Positions 1-13,517 are shown, counted from the first letter of the stretch. The stretch: 64,000 bases of DNA from Brevundimonas abyssalis TAR-001 (GCF_000466985.1 NZ_BATC01000003.1:1-64000); one strand, 5' to 3'. The notes: a model not told the origin generated them from the letters alone. Made by a program: numbers and translations.

Positions 1-714
1 GACCTGGGCGTGGACGCCCTGGTGCACATGATGCCGGTCAGCCCCGACCTGCTGCCGCCGGATCGCCGCGAGGCCTATGTGGCGAGCCGCAGGCAGGGCG
101 CGTTCGCCTTCTTCGAATGGTACGAGGCCGTCGATCTGGACGCACCGGAAATCGAAACCATGATCCGGACGTTGGCGCGTGAACAGGTTCATGTTGACGC
201 CACGCTGGTGGCTTTTGAAGCGGCCTTCCGGGGTGACGATGCGGCCTTCCTCGCCCGGGACGCAGACCTGTTCCATCCGGACATGCAGGCGAACTGGAGC
301 GAGGTCTTCCGCTTTGATCTGGGCTGGACCGCCGAGGACTATGCGCGCGCCCGGGCGGTGTGGCCCAAGGTGCTGGAGCTGACCCGCCGCATGCACGAGG
401 CGGGCGTGCCGCTGACCCTGGGCACGGACATGGCCAATCCCTTCATCGCGCCGGGACGGAGCATGGCGCGCGAGGCGGTCCTGCATCACGCGGCGGGAAT
501 TCCCGCCTGGGACATCCTGCGCATGGCCACCTCGAATGCGGCGCGCACGTTGGGCATCGCGGACCGCACCGGCGCCCTGGCCGTGGGTCAGGAAGCGGAC
601 ATCGTGTTCCTCTCAGCCGACCCGGCGACGGACCTGAACGCCCTGATACAGGTGCGTGCGGTGCTCTCGGACGGTGCGCTCCATGATCCGGAGACGCTGC
701 TGGCCGATCAGTAG
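1..714 (+). CDS. Amidohydrolase family protein, 3' part only
   Basis: The reading frame is open from the first base, so the N-terminal half lies outside the window; 237 residues remain. The C-terminal part of an amidohydrolase TIM barrel is visible: TLGTDMANP carries the metal-site aspartate typical of the superfamily, followed by the helix AREAVLHHAAGI and the closing segment TGALAVGQEADIVFLSADP, the usual end-strand motif of imidazolonepropionase-like hydrolases. It probably hydrolyses a C-N bond with a bound metal, but the substrate cannot be told. It converges on the M28 peptidase and the two coding ends overlap by 7 bp. The family call is firm; a finer function is not supported. Confidence 0.85.
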   Translation, partial: DLGVDALVHMMPVSPDLLPPDRREAYVASRRQGAFAFFEWYEAVDLDAPEIETMIRTLAREQVHVDATLVAFEAAFRGDDAAFLARDADLFHPDMQANWSEVFRFDLGWTAEDYARARAVWPKVLELTRRMHEAGVPLTLGTDMANPFIAPGRSMAREAVLHHAAGIPAWDILRMATSNAARTLGIADRTGALAVGQEADIVFLSADPATDLNALIQVRAVLSDGALHDPETLLADQ

Positions 715-2074
715 CCGCCGAAGCTGCCCGCCGCGCCGGGGAACACCACGGGGCTTTCCGCCCCGTTGTCCGCCACCGCCGCCACGCCGAAGAAATAGTT
801 GTCGATGACTACGTTCTCCAGCGTGAACTCGGTCACGTCCCCGACCCAGCGGCTGTGGGTCCACTGGGGCTCTGTGGTCAGCCGCCAGTAGATGCGGTAG
901 CCGGCCAGCTCGGGGGCCTGGGCGTCGGTCGGACGGGTCCACCGCAGGGTGGTGTCCGGGCTGACCGCGCCCTCGATCTGGACGTCTGCGGGCGGTGGCG
1001 GGGCCCAGGCCATGCCGGCCAGGGCCACGGCGTTCAGGCCGGTCAGCTTGGCGGCGTAGTCGAAGTCCACATACGCCAGGGTGTCGCCGTAGTGGCGGCC
1101 GTCCTCATTCCTCAGGTCCTGGTGCTGACGGTCATAGTGCTCGTTGGTCTCCATGATCCGCACGCCGGGGTATCCCAGATCATTGAACGGACGGTGGTGA
1201 CCGCCGCGCCCGAAGCGGTCCAGACGATAGACCATCATCACGTCCAGGTTGGGCACATACTGCTCGCCAATCCGCTCGATGTAGCGGGCCAGGTTGCGCG
1301 AGGGGCTGTCCACCTCGCCGCCGGTGAAGCGACGCTGGGTCGCTTCCTGGGCGGTTTCGGTCATGCGGGTGCCTTCGGCGAAGACCCGGGCGGTGGTGTT
1401 GTCCACCACCCCGTTGATGCCCGCCGAATTGCCGATCATGTCGTTGTTCAGCACCGCCTGTAGCCGCCAGCCCTCGCGCTGGGCGTGGGCCGCCAGGATC
1501 TGGCCGCCGAACAGGCCCTGCTCCTCGCCGGCCAGAGCGGCATAGACGATGGTGGCGGGGAAGCGGTGTCGGGTCAGAACCCGTGCGGCCTCCAGCGTGC
1601 CGGCCACGCCCGAGGCGTTGTCGTTGGCGCCGGGAGAGTCGTCCGTGGCGTTCAGTACGTCGGTGACGCGGCTGTCGATGTCGCCGCTCATCAGCACATA
1701 GCGGTTCGGGTCGGCGGTCCCGCGCTGGATGGCGATGACGCTGACCACCTCGGCAGGCTCGGGGATGCGGGCGCCGTGACCGTGTCTGAGACATACATCA
1801 CCTCAAGACAGCCGCCGCAGGCCGCCGAGATGCGTTCGAACTCCGCATGGATCCAGCGCCGGGCCGCGCCGATGCCGCGTGTATCCGACTCCGTTTCCGA
1901 CAGGGTGTGCCGGGTGCCGAAGCCGACCAGGGTGGCGATGTCGGCCTCAATGCGTTCCGGCGAGGGCGCCACGGCGATGTCATGGAGGGCGGGGATTTCC
2001 GCGGGCGGCGGCGTCTGGGCCATGGCGGCGGTCGGCAGGGCCGCGATCGCCAAGGCGGTGAACAGTGCGCGCAT
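708..2074 (-). CDS. Secreted M28 metallopeptidase with C-terminal fibronectin III domain (frameshifted)
   Basis: Two minus-strand frames together make one protein of about 455 residues. The first part starts at 2074 with a signal peptide ending TAAMAQ. The second carries the M28 core: GANDNASG, AGEEQGLFGG and NNDMIG. A fibronectin type III-like domain closes it (about the last 95 residues, LRWTRPTD to GVAAVADNG). The frame breaks near 1774, where one G is missing from a short run; restoring it gives VTGARIPEPAEVVSV. The usual His of the GHxDS zinc motif is Asp here (SGDIDS). The ATG shares one base with the stop of the upstream gene (TGATG), so the two are probably co-translated. Likely role: exported aminopeptidase. 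The break is more likely a sequencing error than a real mutation. Confidence 0.8.
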
Positions 2075-2544
2075 CAGCGTTTCTCCTTCGTTTTCAGGCG
2101 TCTTGCGTTGGCGCTAACGGTGCTGTGCACTGGTGCCAGGACATAGGTCTGCATCCGCGCCCAGTCGGCGTTCAGCGTCAGGGCTCTTTCGGTCGCGCGT
2201 GTCCAGCATCCAAGCGCCCACTGGGTCTGGATGACCGCCGCCTGCGCCGCGTCCGGCGCCGTCATGACCTGCTCCATGGCGCGAGAGGCGGCGTCGGTCT
2301 CGACCGCCCAGGCGTCGGCCACTCGCCCCGCCACGACCCCCGCGCCGGCCGTTGCGCGCTCGGAGACGGCCTGAAAGGCGGCGAGCTTCTCGTCGCTCAT
2401 CAGGGCCAATTCGGTCAGGTCGGCGCCGGCGGGGTCGCACACGGCCTCGGCCATGATCTCCAGCCGCCGGTGGATCACGCTCCCCGCCTCGCGCATCATG
2501 CGGTCGTTCATGTCGGAGGGGCTCGGGGGGGTTCTGGATTTCAT
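2074..2544 (-). CDS. Phasin-like protein
   Basis: This 156-residue helical protein has no signal peptide or membrane segment. Its middle is a run of amphipathic helix (LALMSDEKLAAFQAVSERA) and it ends PVHSTVSANARRLKTKE, which resembles the end of alphaproteobacterial phasins that coat polyhydroxyalkanoate granules. The start at 2544 lacks a good ribosome site; a second ATG 12 codons later is an alternative. It overlaps the downstream M28 peptidase by one base. The phasin assignment rests on length, composition and the C-terminal motif only. Confidence 0.55.
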   Translation of the reverse strand: MKSRTPPSPSDMNDRMMREAGSVIHRRLEIMAEAVCDPAGADLTELALMSDEKLAAFQAVSERATAGAGVVAGRVADAWAVETDAASRAMEQVMTAPDAAQAAVIQTQWALGCWTRATERALTLNADWARMQTYVLAPVHSTVSANARRLKTKEKR

Positions 2545-2587
2545 GCCCGCAAGCCTAGACCGACGCCGCCGCCATGCAAGCGGCGGC

Positions 2588-3337
2588 TCAGGGCGCCACC
2601 TCGCCGGAGAACGCCTTCACATCGGCCAGCAGAGCCGGGACCGCCGCATCGATGATGCGCTGGCCCTTCTCGGGCGACGCCTGGGCCGGGTCCGAGCCAA
2701 TGCGGCCGTCCGGGAACCGCGCCCGATAATCCAGGGCGTCGCGGATCGGCCCCACGGGCGCGATCTGCGGCGAATAATCCGCCGTCTTGATGCGGTCGGG
2801 ATAGGCGGCCTGGGTCACGGCGATCTCCGACGGGGTGGCGTGCATGCCGTGCCCCTTGGGGAAGATCTCGGTGCACAGCCGGTGCACCCCCGGCAGATCC
2901 CACCAGTTGACCAGCTTCAGGGCGAAGGGCGGGCGCTCCTCCACGAACGACCATTCGGCGTAGATCTCGGAGAAGGTCGCCTCGATGGTGGCGACGTTGC
3001 CGCCGTGGCCGTTCAGGAAATAGATGCGCTCAAAGCCGTGCCGCGTCAGCGACGAGACCCAGTCGGTGATGGCCGCCATGAAGGTGGAGGGCCGCAGGGA
3101 TATGGTGCCCGCGAACGCCAGGTGGTGCTGGGCCATGCCGATGTTGAAGGTGGGCGCCACCACCAGGCCGTCGTCCTGGGTCTCCGCCGCATGGGCGATG
3201 ATCTCGGGGCACAGCCAGTCGGTGCCCAACAGGCCCGTGGGCCCGTGCTGCTCATTGGAGCCGATCGGCACGACCACGGTCTTCGTCGCCTTCAGGCGCG
3301 CGTCGATCTCGGGCCAGGACGACAGGTGGATCAGCAT
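2588..3337 (-). CDS. Creatininase family protein
   Basis: A 249-residue metal-dependent amidohydrolase of the creatininase fold. Visible family motifs are PIGSNEQHGPTGLLGTDW near the N-terminus (metal-binding Glu, His and Asp), FLNGHGGN in the middle and HGMHATPSEIAV later. The family includes creatinine amidohydrolase and the mycofactocin and riboflavin-pathway amide hydrolases, so the substrate is open. The frame extends upstream to 3418, but the ATG at 3337 is preferred: a GGAG sits 8 bases before it and family homology begins there (MLIHLSSWPEI). It is transcribed divergently from acs with 110 bp between the starts. Confidence 0.85.
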   Translation of the reverse strand: MLIHLSSWPEIDARLKATKTVVVPIGSNEQHGPTGLLGTDWLCPEIIAHAAETQDDGLVVAPTFNIGMAQHHLAFAGTISLRPSTFMAAITDWVSSLTRHGFERIYFLNGHGGNVATIEATFSEIYAEWSFVEERPPFALKLVNWWDLPGVHRLCTEIFPKGHGMHATPSEIAVTQAAYPDRIKTADYSPQIAPVGPIRDALDYRARFPDGRIGSDPAQASPEKGQRIIDAAVPALLADVKAFSGEVAP

Positions 3338-3363
3338 GAGGAACTCCGAACTTTGGGACAGTG

Positions 3364-3382
3364 GTCCGCTTGGCAAGCGGAC
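3364..3382. promoter_or_regulatory. Palindrome between creatininase and acs genes
   Basis: A perfect 8-bp inverted repeat with a 3-base centre (GTCCGCTT GGC AAGCGGAC) lies in the divergent intergenic space, 27 bp from the creatininase start and 66 bp before the acs start. It could be an operator or a leader hairpin; no U-run follows it, so it is not a typical terminator. Confidence 0.4.
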
Positions 3383-3447
3383 GCCCAGCGCATACGCCTG
3401 TTTCACCGGCGCCGCCAAGACGCGATCCTCCCCAAACGGAGCCCCAC

Positions 3448-5362
<1,915 letters not shown>

Positions 5363-5382
<20 letters not shown>

Positions 5383-6082
5383 CCGTCAATTGGTAGGGAA
5401 TGAATAGCGACAGATCGAGCGGCCCGGACTGGGTCCAGGTCACGCGGTGGGCGAGGCCCTCCACTTGCACCGCATAGCGATCTCCGAAGGCTTCGGCGGT
5501 GCGACGGGCGTCAGCCGCGATGGCGGCAAGGATCTCGGCGCGATACCGGTCGGGGCCGATAAGAGTGAGCTGCCAGTCGCCCGAGGTGATGATTTCGGTG
5601 CGTCCGGCCTTGGGGGTCTGCGCCACAAAGCGCTCTATGCGCGCCGTGGCGGCATCCAGAGTGTCCTCGGCGCGGACGGGTGTCTTGATCGTCAGGGTGA
5701 CCACGCTGGTGTCGGCGCGCGTGCGGTCGACGCCGATGGTCAGTCCGCCCGCCATGGTTTCGTCGAAGGCTGAGAGGATGTCCGATCCGGTGCTGAGATC
5801 GATGTCGTCCCGATAAGCCGCCGCCCGCGCCATGTTTCTCAGGGTCTCCAGCAGCTCGGCTCGCCGTTGGGCGGGGTCGCGCGTGTCGCAGATCACCTGC
5901 ACCTGAATGACCAGATTGTCCGCCCGCCGGGTCAGCCGCACCTGGGGCACCTCTTCAGGCCCCCAACCCGCGAGGCGCGAACCGGTGACGACGATCTCGT
6001 CCACCTCGCCGTAGTCCTGCCCCGTCGCCGGAAGCGGGGCCAGCAGGGCGAGTGCGGCGATCAAGGCAATGGCGGATTTCAT
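5363..6082 (-). CDS. SIMPL (DUF541) domain periplasmic protein
   Basis: A 239-residue exported protein with a signal peptide ([21 protein letters not shown]) and a SIMPL-type core, seen in the pattern [27 protein letters not shown], and a long central amphipathic helix. SIMPL proteins are periplasmic or outer-membrane associated and mostly of unknown role. An oddity is the mature N-terminus [11 protein letters not shown], which matches the TonB-box-like motif of TonB-dependent receptors in this order. The gene is divergent from nth and overlaps the acs end by 20 bp. Confidence 0.75.
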
Positions 6083-6149
6083 GAACGTCTCTCCCCGTTT
6101 GGACCATTAAGACCCTTGTTCAAATCCTTGTCACGCGGGATGAAGGAGC

Positions 6150-6818
6150 ATGGTTTCCGTCTCACGCTTCCCGCCCGACCCCGACCGGGTGGAGGAGATC
6201 TTCGCCCGTCTGGCGCGGGTGATGCCCGAGCCGAAGACCGAGCTGAACTTCACCAATCCCTTCACCCTCGTCTCTGCCGTGGCCCTGTCGGCCCAGGCCA
6301 CGGACGTGGGGGTGAACAAGGCCACAACCGCGCTGTTCGCGGTGGCCGACACGCCGCAGAAGATGGCCGCCTTGGGGGTCGAGGGCCTGACCCCCTACAT
6401 CGCCTCCATCGGCCTGTACCGGAACAAGGCGAAGAACCTGATCGCCATGTCGCAGATCCTGATCGAGCGGCACGGCGGCGAGGTGCCGCTGAACCGCGCC
6501 GACCTGCAGGCCCTGCCCGGCGTGGGGCGAAAGACCGCCTCGGTGGTGCTGAACGAGCTGGGGATCGAGCCGGCCATCGCGGTGGACACCCATGTGTTCC
6601 GCGTCTCCCACCGCCTGGGTCTGGCCAACGCCAATACGCCGGACAAGGTGGAGGCCCAGCTGCATCAGGTGGTCCCGGAGCACTGGCTGCCCAAGGCCCA
6701 CCACTGGCTGATCCTGCACGGTCGCTACACCTGCGTGGCGCGCCGTCCCAAATGCGAGGCCTGCGTCATCTCGGACCTGTGCCCGGCGCGGCCCGACCTG
6801 ATGGCGGCCCGCGCCTGA
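6150..6818 (+). CDS. nth: Endonuclease III
   Basis: This 222-residue base-excision repair enzyme removes oxidised pyrimidines and nicks the abasic site. The helix-hairpin-helix LPGVGRKTASVVLNELG holds the catalytic lysine, AVDTHVFRV holds the catalytic aspartate, and the C-terminal 4Fe-4S motif has the classic C-x6-C-x2-C-x5-C spacing (CVARRPKCEACVISDLC). The N-terminus aligns with family members from TELNFTNPF onward, supporting the ATG at 6150, although an AAGGAG lies only one base before it, too close for normal use. It converges on gyrB with 4 bp between stops. Confidence 0.96.
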   Translation: MVSVSRFPPDPDRVEEIFARLARVMPEPKTELNFTNPFTLVSAVALSAQATDVGVNKATTALFAVADTPQKMAALGVEGLTPYIASIGLYRNKAKNLIAMSQILIERHGGEVPLNRADLQALPGVGRKTASVVLNELGIEPAIAVDTHVFRVSHRLGLANANTPDKVEAQLHQVVPEHWLPKAHHWLILHGRYTCVARRPKCEACVISDLCPARPDLMAARA

Positions 6819-6822
6819 TCGA

Positions 6823-9250
<2,428 letters not shown>

Positions 9251-10423
9251 TCAGTCATCCGATGGGGCGAGCGTTCCTGCGTCGACGCGCACGAACCGGC
9301 CTCGCCCGTGAAGGTCAGAGAAGAGCGTTTCGTCGGTGCCGGTCAGGAAAGCCTGAAGGTCCAGCGCCACGATCTCCTCGAACAGGGCGGCGCGTCGGCG
9401 GCTATCCAGGTGCGCCGGCGCTTCGTCCAGCAACAATACAGGGTTTGCGCCTGAATTGGCCAGTGATTCCGGGCCTTCCGGCATGGTTTTCAGCCGCGCG
9501 ACCTGCGCCAGAATAAGGTTCAGAACCAAGGCCTTCTGCTCTCCGGAGGAGCCTTCGGCCGCCGGGCGGTTCTTTTCCCGGTGAATGGCGGTCAGATCCG
9601 ACCGATGAGGACCGAAAAGCGAGCGTCCTGAGGCCGAATCGCGGGCCCTGGACGCCTTCATGCCGGCGACGATTCCGGCTGCGATTTCAGCGGTCTCCCC
9701 GCCCATGGCGGCGCTTTGCTCGGCCTCGCCGGTCAGGCCCAGATCGGCCTGGGGGAAGGGGCGGTCGCCGCGCGCGTCGATGCCCGCCTGCAGGTCGCCC
9801 AGGGCGCGGGCGCGGGCCATGGCGGCGGCGGCGCCCTGTTCGCCCAGGCGGGCCTCCAGTGCGTCCAGCCAGGCGGGATCGGCGGGCCGCTTGCCCTCGG
9901 CCGCCTCGGTCAGCAGGCGCAGCCGTTCGCGCAGGGCTTTCTCATAGGCCGAGACGCTGGCGGCGTGGCCGGGGTCGGCGGCGAACACCAGCCGGTCGAA
10001 GAATTTGAGCCGCTCGGCCCGGCTGTCCGAGAACAGCCGGTCATGCTCGGGCGTGGCCCACACGGGCCGCAGATAATCCAGCATCCGCCCCGGCTGGGCG
10101 GTCTCGCTGTCGATGCGCACGATGCGCCGCGACGCCCCCGGGGCCTGCACTCCCGTGCCCAGCCGAACCTCATCGCCATCCGCCCCCGCCAGCACCGCCG
10201 CAACGGCCCAGGCGCGGCCCCCGGCCTCGCCCGGCTCGCGCCGCCCCAGCTCGGCCACCGGCGCCCCGCGCAGCCCCCGCCCCGGCGTCAGCAGGCTCAC
10301 CGCCTCCAGCAGATTGGTCTTGCCCGCCCCGTTGGGCCCATGGAGCACGATGGGGCCTGACCCCACGCGCAAGGTCGCGCTGGCGTATGAGCGGAAATCG
10401 GTGAGGGTGAGGGCGGTGATCAC
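9251..10423 (-). CDS. recF: DNA replication and repair protein RecF
   Basis: A 390-residue SMC-like ATPase acting at stalled replication forks and in RecA loading. Walker A is [13 protein letters not shown] near residue 32, the ABC-type signature is within [16 protein letters not shown], and the Walker B/D-loop is [11 protein letters not shown]. The start is taken as GTG at 10423, giving the family N-terminus [16 protein letters not shown]; the frame is open further upstream to 10501, but that stretch reads through a heptamer repeat and has no family match. Downstream, gyrB begins immediately at the stop. Confidence 0.95.
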   Translation of the reverse strand: MITALTLTDFRSYASATLRVGSGPIVLHGPNGAGKTNLLEAVSLLTPGRGLRGAPVAELGRREPGEAGGRAWAVAAVLAGADGDEVRLGTGVQAPGASRRIVRIDSETAQPGRMLDYLRPVWATPEHDRLFSDSRAERLKFFDRLVFAADPGHAASVSAYEKALRERLRLLTEAAEGKRPADPAWLDALEARLGEQGAAAAMARARALGDLQAGIDARGDRPFPQADLGLTGEAEQSAAMGGETAEIAAGIVAGMKASRARDSASGRSLFGPHRSDLTAIHREKNRPAAEGSSGEQKALVLNLILAQVARLKTMPEGPESLANSGANPVLLLDEAPAHLDSRRRAALFEEIVALDLQAFLTGTDETLFSDLHGRGRFVRVDAGTLAPSDD

Positions 10424-10433
10424 TGTGTGATCG

Positions 10434-10553
10434 GTGGCGCGTGGCGCGTGGCGAGTGGCGAGACGGGCCAGCGCAGGTTCAGGAGGTCTAAGCGCAACCA
10501 CCCCAAAGCGGTCAGTCTAGCCTTCTCACCACTCGCCACTCGCCGCTCGCCAC
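10434..10553. repeat. Inverted arrays of a 7-bp repeat between dnaN and recF
   Basis: Four tandem copies of GTGGCGM at 10434-10461 face four inverted copies at 10526-10553 (plus-strand units TCACCAC, TCGCCAC, TCGCCGC, TCGCCAC). The arms can pair into a long imperfect hairpin with a 64-base loop. It fills the space between the dnaN stop and the recF start. Confidence 0.85.
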
Positions 10554-10559
10554 TCAGAA

Positions 10560-11678
10560 TCACACCCTCAGCGGCATCAGCACGTACTGCACGCCCGGAT
10601 CGCCCGGATCGAGCACCAGGGTCGGGCTGGCCGGGTCGGCGAACATGTAGGTGGCGGTCTCGCCCTCGATCTGGCCGGCCACGTCCAGCAGGTAGCGGGC
10701 GTTGAAGCCGATCTCGAACGGCTCGTCGCTGTAGCCGATCTCAACCTCCTCCACGCCTTGTCCCGCTTCCATGTTGCGCACGGTCAGGGTGACCCGGTCG
10801 TTGTCCAGGCCCAGCTTCACCGAGCGGCTCTTCTCGGCCGAGATGGTGGAGACCCGGTCCACGGCCTGGGCGAACACGGCGTTGTCGATGTCGGCGCGTT
10901 TGTCGTTGCCCTTGGGAATGACCCGCAGATAGTCGGGGAACGAACCGTCGATGACCTTGGAGGTCAGGCTGGCCTGGCCGAATTCGAAGCGGATCTTCTG
11001 GGCGCTGACCTGCACCTCCACCGGGCCGGAGCCGTCGTCCAGCAGGCGGCGCACCTGATCGATGGTCTTGCGTGGCACGATCACGCCGGGGCCGCCCGCC
11101 GCGCCTTCCGGCGCCGGGGTCTCGGCCAGGGCCAGACGATGGCCGTCGGTGGCGACGGCGCGCAGCAGCGCCTGTCCGCCCTCGGACACGGTGTGCAGAT
11201 ACAGGCCGTTCAGATAGTAGCGCGTCTCTTCGGTGGAGACGGCGAAGCGGGTCTTGTCGATCAGACGGACCAGATCTTCCTTGAGCAGGCTGAACCGGGC
11301 CCCGGCGCTATCGGCGGACATGACCGGGAAGTCCCCGGCCGGCAGCACCGGCAGGTTGAACTTGGACCGGCCGGCCTGGACCACCAGACGGGGGTCGTCG
11401 CCGGAGTACAGCAGCGACACCTCGGCGCCTTCCGGCAGCTTGCGCACGATTTCGTACAGGGTGTGGGCCGGGGCCGTGATCTGGCCCTCGGTGTGCACCA
11501 TGGCCTCGGCCTCATCCACCATCTCCATGTCCAGGTCGGTGGCCGCGAAGCTCAACCGGTCCCGGCCCGCGGACAGCAGGACGTTGGACAGGATGGGGAT
11601 GGTGTTGCGTCGTTCGACGACGCTCTGCACGTGGCCAAGGGCCTTCAGGAGCGCCGCGCGTTCGATCGTCAGCTGCAT
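10560..11678 (-). CDS. dnaN: DNA polymerase III sliding clamp (beta subunit)
   Basis: A 372-residue beta clamp, the usual length, in three similar domains. Family features include the start MQLTIERAALLKALGHVQSVVERRN-like segment, FNLPVLPAGDFPVMS, RYYLNGLYLH, ATDGHRLAL and the end VQYVLMPLRV. The clamp tethers DNA polymerase III and other repair factors to DNA. It lies downstream of dnaA (121 bp between genes) and upstream of recF in the same orientation; the inverted 7-mer arrays separate it from recF. Confidence 0.97.
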   Translation of the reverse strand: MQLTIERAALLKALGHVQSVVERRNTIPILSNVLLSAGRDRLSFAATDLDMEMVDEAEAMVHTEGQITAPAHTLYEIVRKLPEGAEVSLLYSGDDPRLVVQAGRSKFNLPVLPAGDFPVMSADSAGARFSLLKEDLVRLIDKTRFAVSTEETRYYLNGLYLHTVSEGGQALLRAVATDGHRLALAETPAPEGAAGGPGVIVPRKTIDQVRRLLDDGSGPVEVQVSAQKIRFEFGQASLTSKVIDGSFPDYLRVIPKGNDKRADIDNAVFAQAVDRVSTISAEKSRSVKLGLDNDRVTLTVRNMEAGQGVEEVEIGYSDEPFEIGFNARYLLDVAGQIEGETATYMFADPASPTLVLDPGDPGVQYVLMPLRV

Positions 11679-11735
11679 TTGGTCTCGCCCGGATGACGAC
11701 GACTCAACCGCCGCCGCTGCAATTGTGGGCCTTGG

Positions 11736-11763
11736 ACATTAGCGGCTTGCGCGCCCGCTTCAA
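11736..11763 (-). promoter_or_regulatory. Candidate dnaN promoter
   Basis: On the minus strand TTGAAG (plus 11758-11763) and TAATGT (plus 11736-11741) are separated by 16 bp, about 58 bp before the dnaN start. The match to the sigma-70 type consensus is fair. Confidence 0.4.
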
Positions 11764-11798
11764 CAGGGGAAACGGGCGCTCCACAGACCGGCGTCGCC

Positions 11799-13226
11799 TT
11801 ATCCCCGCAGCTTGCGGGTCAGGGTCTCCACATCGCGGGCGATCTGGTCGTCCGCGGGCATCATCTCCTCGATGCGGCGCACCCCGTGCAGGACCGTGGT
11901 GTGGTCCCGCCCGCCGAAGCGGCGGCCGATGTCGGGATAGCTGCGCGTGGTCAGCTGCTTGCACAGGTACATGGCGATCTGGCGGGGGCGGGCGATGATG
12001 CGCGTGCGCCGTTCGCTCAGCAGATCCGCCTGCTTCAGGTTGAAGTGCTCGGCCACCGTCTTCTGGATCTCGTCCACGGTGATGCGGCGCTCGGGCCCGC
12101 CGCGCAGGGCGGCGCCCAGCAGCACCGAGGCCTCGTCCGCCGTCAGTTCGGCCAGACGCTGCCCGGCGGAGGCTGCCAGGGTGTTCACCGCGCCCTCCAG
12201 TTCGCGCACCGATCCCGGGGTGCGGTCCACCAGTTGCTCCAGAACCTCGGGACGCGCCTCGCCGGACACCAGGCCCAGACGGCCCAGGGCCTCAAACCGC
12301 TTTCTGGCCACCGCCAGCTTGACCATGCGGTCGGCGGGTTCGACCGGACAGGTCAGGCCTGCGGCCAGGTGGGAGCGCAGACGCGGCTCGATGTCGGTCA
12401 TGGCCGTGGGCGGCTTGTCGCCGGCCATGACCACGCGCTTCCCGTCCTCGATCAGGGCGGTCAGGGTGTTCAGCAGCTCTTCCTGGGTCGAGCTCTTGCC
12501 GCCCACAAACTGGACGTCGTCCAGCAGCAGCATGTCGGCCGAGCGCAGGCTTTCCTTGAAGGCCGCGGTCTGGCGGTCCTGGACGGCGCGCACGAAGGTG
12601 GACAGGAACCGCTCGGCGGTCAGGTAGATCACCTTGGCGTTGGGGCGCAGGCGCTGCGCCTCCCAGGCGATGGCGTTCAGCAGGTGGGTCTTGCCGTGGC
12701 CGTAGGGGCCGCACAGGAACACCGGGTTGAAATGCCCCTCGGCCCAGCTGGCGGTCTGTTTGGCGATGGCCAGGGCGAAGGCGTTGCCCGGGCCTTCCAC
12801 GAAGGCGTCGAAAGTCAGGCGGTCCTGCAGGCCCGCGGCCCGCACGGCGCGCGGCCCGTCGGCCACCGGCGCGACCGTGGCGCGGGGATGCGCCGCCGGC
12901 GTCTGGGTCTGGGAGGCGGAGCCCGAGATGGCCGGGGCGGGCGAGCCGAACTCGGCCCGGCAGCGCACGTCCAGCCGGCGCGACAGACCGTCCAGGCCCA
13001 GCCACAGCTCGTTCATGCGGCGCAGGGCGTTCCTGCGAACCCAGTCCCGCGCATAGGCGGTGGGCGTCACCAGCACCAGCCGACCCGAGGCGTCAGCCCG
13101 AACCGCCGACGGCGCGATGTACGAACTGAACGGACCCTCGCCGATCTCGGCGCGCAGGCGCGTCGCCGCTTCGTCCCAGATCCGTTCCGGATCCGTCAGT
13201 CTCTGTTCCGCCGCGCTGCCCGCCAT
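11799..13226 (-). CDS. dnaA: Chromosomal replication initiator DnaA
   Basis: A 475-residue AAA+ initiator. Domain I is at the N-terminus (about 1-90), a Ala/Pro-rich linker follows (about 95-130), Walker A GPYGHGKTHLLNA is at about 173-185, Walker B is LLLDDVQFVGG, and the domain IV DNA-binding signature is GGRDHTTVLHGVRRIEEM near the end. It opens the origin at DnaA boxes and also acts as a transcription factor. The ATG at 13226 has AGAGGTGG about 8 bases upstream. The leader of roughly 175 bases contains a promoter, a GANTC site and a DnaA-box-like site, which suggests cell-cycle control and autoregulation as in Caulobacter. Confidence 0.98.
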   Translation of the reverse strand: MAGSAAEQRLTDPERIWDEAATRLRAEIGEGPFSSYIAPSAVRADASGRLVLVTPTAYARDWVRRNALRRMNELWLGLDGLSRRLDVRCRAEFGSPAPAISGSASQTQTPAAHPRATVAPVADGPRAVRAAGLQDRLTFDAFVEGPGNAFALAIAKQTASWAEGHFNPVFLCGPYGHGKTHLLNAIAWEAQRLRPNAKVIYLTAERFLSTFVRAVQDRQTAAFKESLRSADMLLLDDVQFVGGKSSTQEELLNTLTALIEDGKRVVMAGDKPPTAMTDIEPRLRSHLAAGLTCPVEPADRMVKLAVARKRFEALGRLGLVSGEARPEVLEQLVDRTPGSVRELEGAVNTLAASAGQRLAELTADEASVLLGAALRGGPERRITVDEIQKTVAEHFNLKQADLLSERRTRIIARPRQIAMYLCKQLTTRSYPDIGRRFGGRDHTTVLHGVRRIEEMMPADDQIARDVETLTRKLRG

Positions 13227-13413
13227 GGGTTGCCCACCTCTTTCAGTTCACCAGTCACAAAGCCCGCCTGATCTCCGGGACGACTTCTCCTGGCCGCCGG
13301 AACAGGGGTTCCGGCGGTGGGGTCGGCCTCGCAGACGGACTTCTCCCGCCGACGCGGAACAGGGTCCCGCGCCGTCTTCATCCGTGTTGGGATGGAAGTG
13401 CGTTAGGCCCCAA

Positions 13414-13441
13414 AACTTACGCCCAGCGAGGGCGCCGTCAA
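13414..13441 (-). promoter_or_regulatory. Probable dnaA promoter
   Basis: On the minus strand TTGACG (plus 13436-13441) and TAAGTT (plus 13414-13419) are 16 bp apart. Transcription would begin near 13405, giving a leader of about 175-180 bases, similar in scale to the long dnaA leader of Caulobacter crescentus. A GATTC (GANTC) site at 13446-13450 lies directly upstream of the -35 element. Confidence 0.5.
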
Positions 13442-13461
13442 CGCTGATTCGCGGACCCGGA

Positions 13462-13470
13462 TGCGGATAA
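13462..13470 (-). promoter_or_regulatory. DnaA-box-like site upstream of dnaA
   Basis: The minus strand reads TTATCCGCA, one mismatch from the consensus TTATCCACA. It is 21 bp upstream of the putative -35 element of dnaA, consistent with autoregulation. Confidence 0.45.
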
Positions 13471-13517
13471 ATTGTTTGACTCCGCTAAGCGCCTCGCCCG
13501 CTTGGAGAAACGGATGA

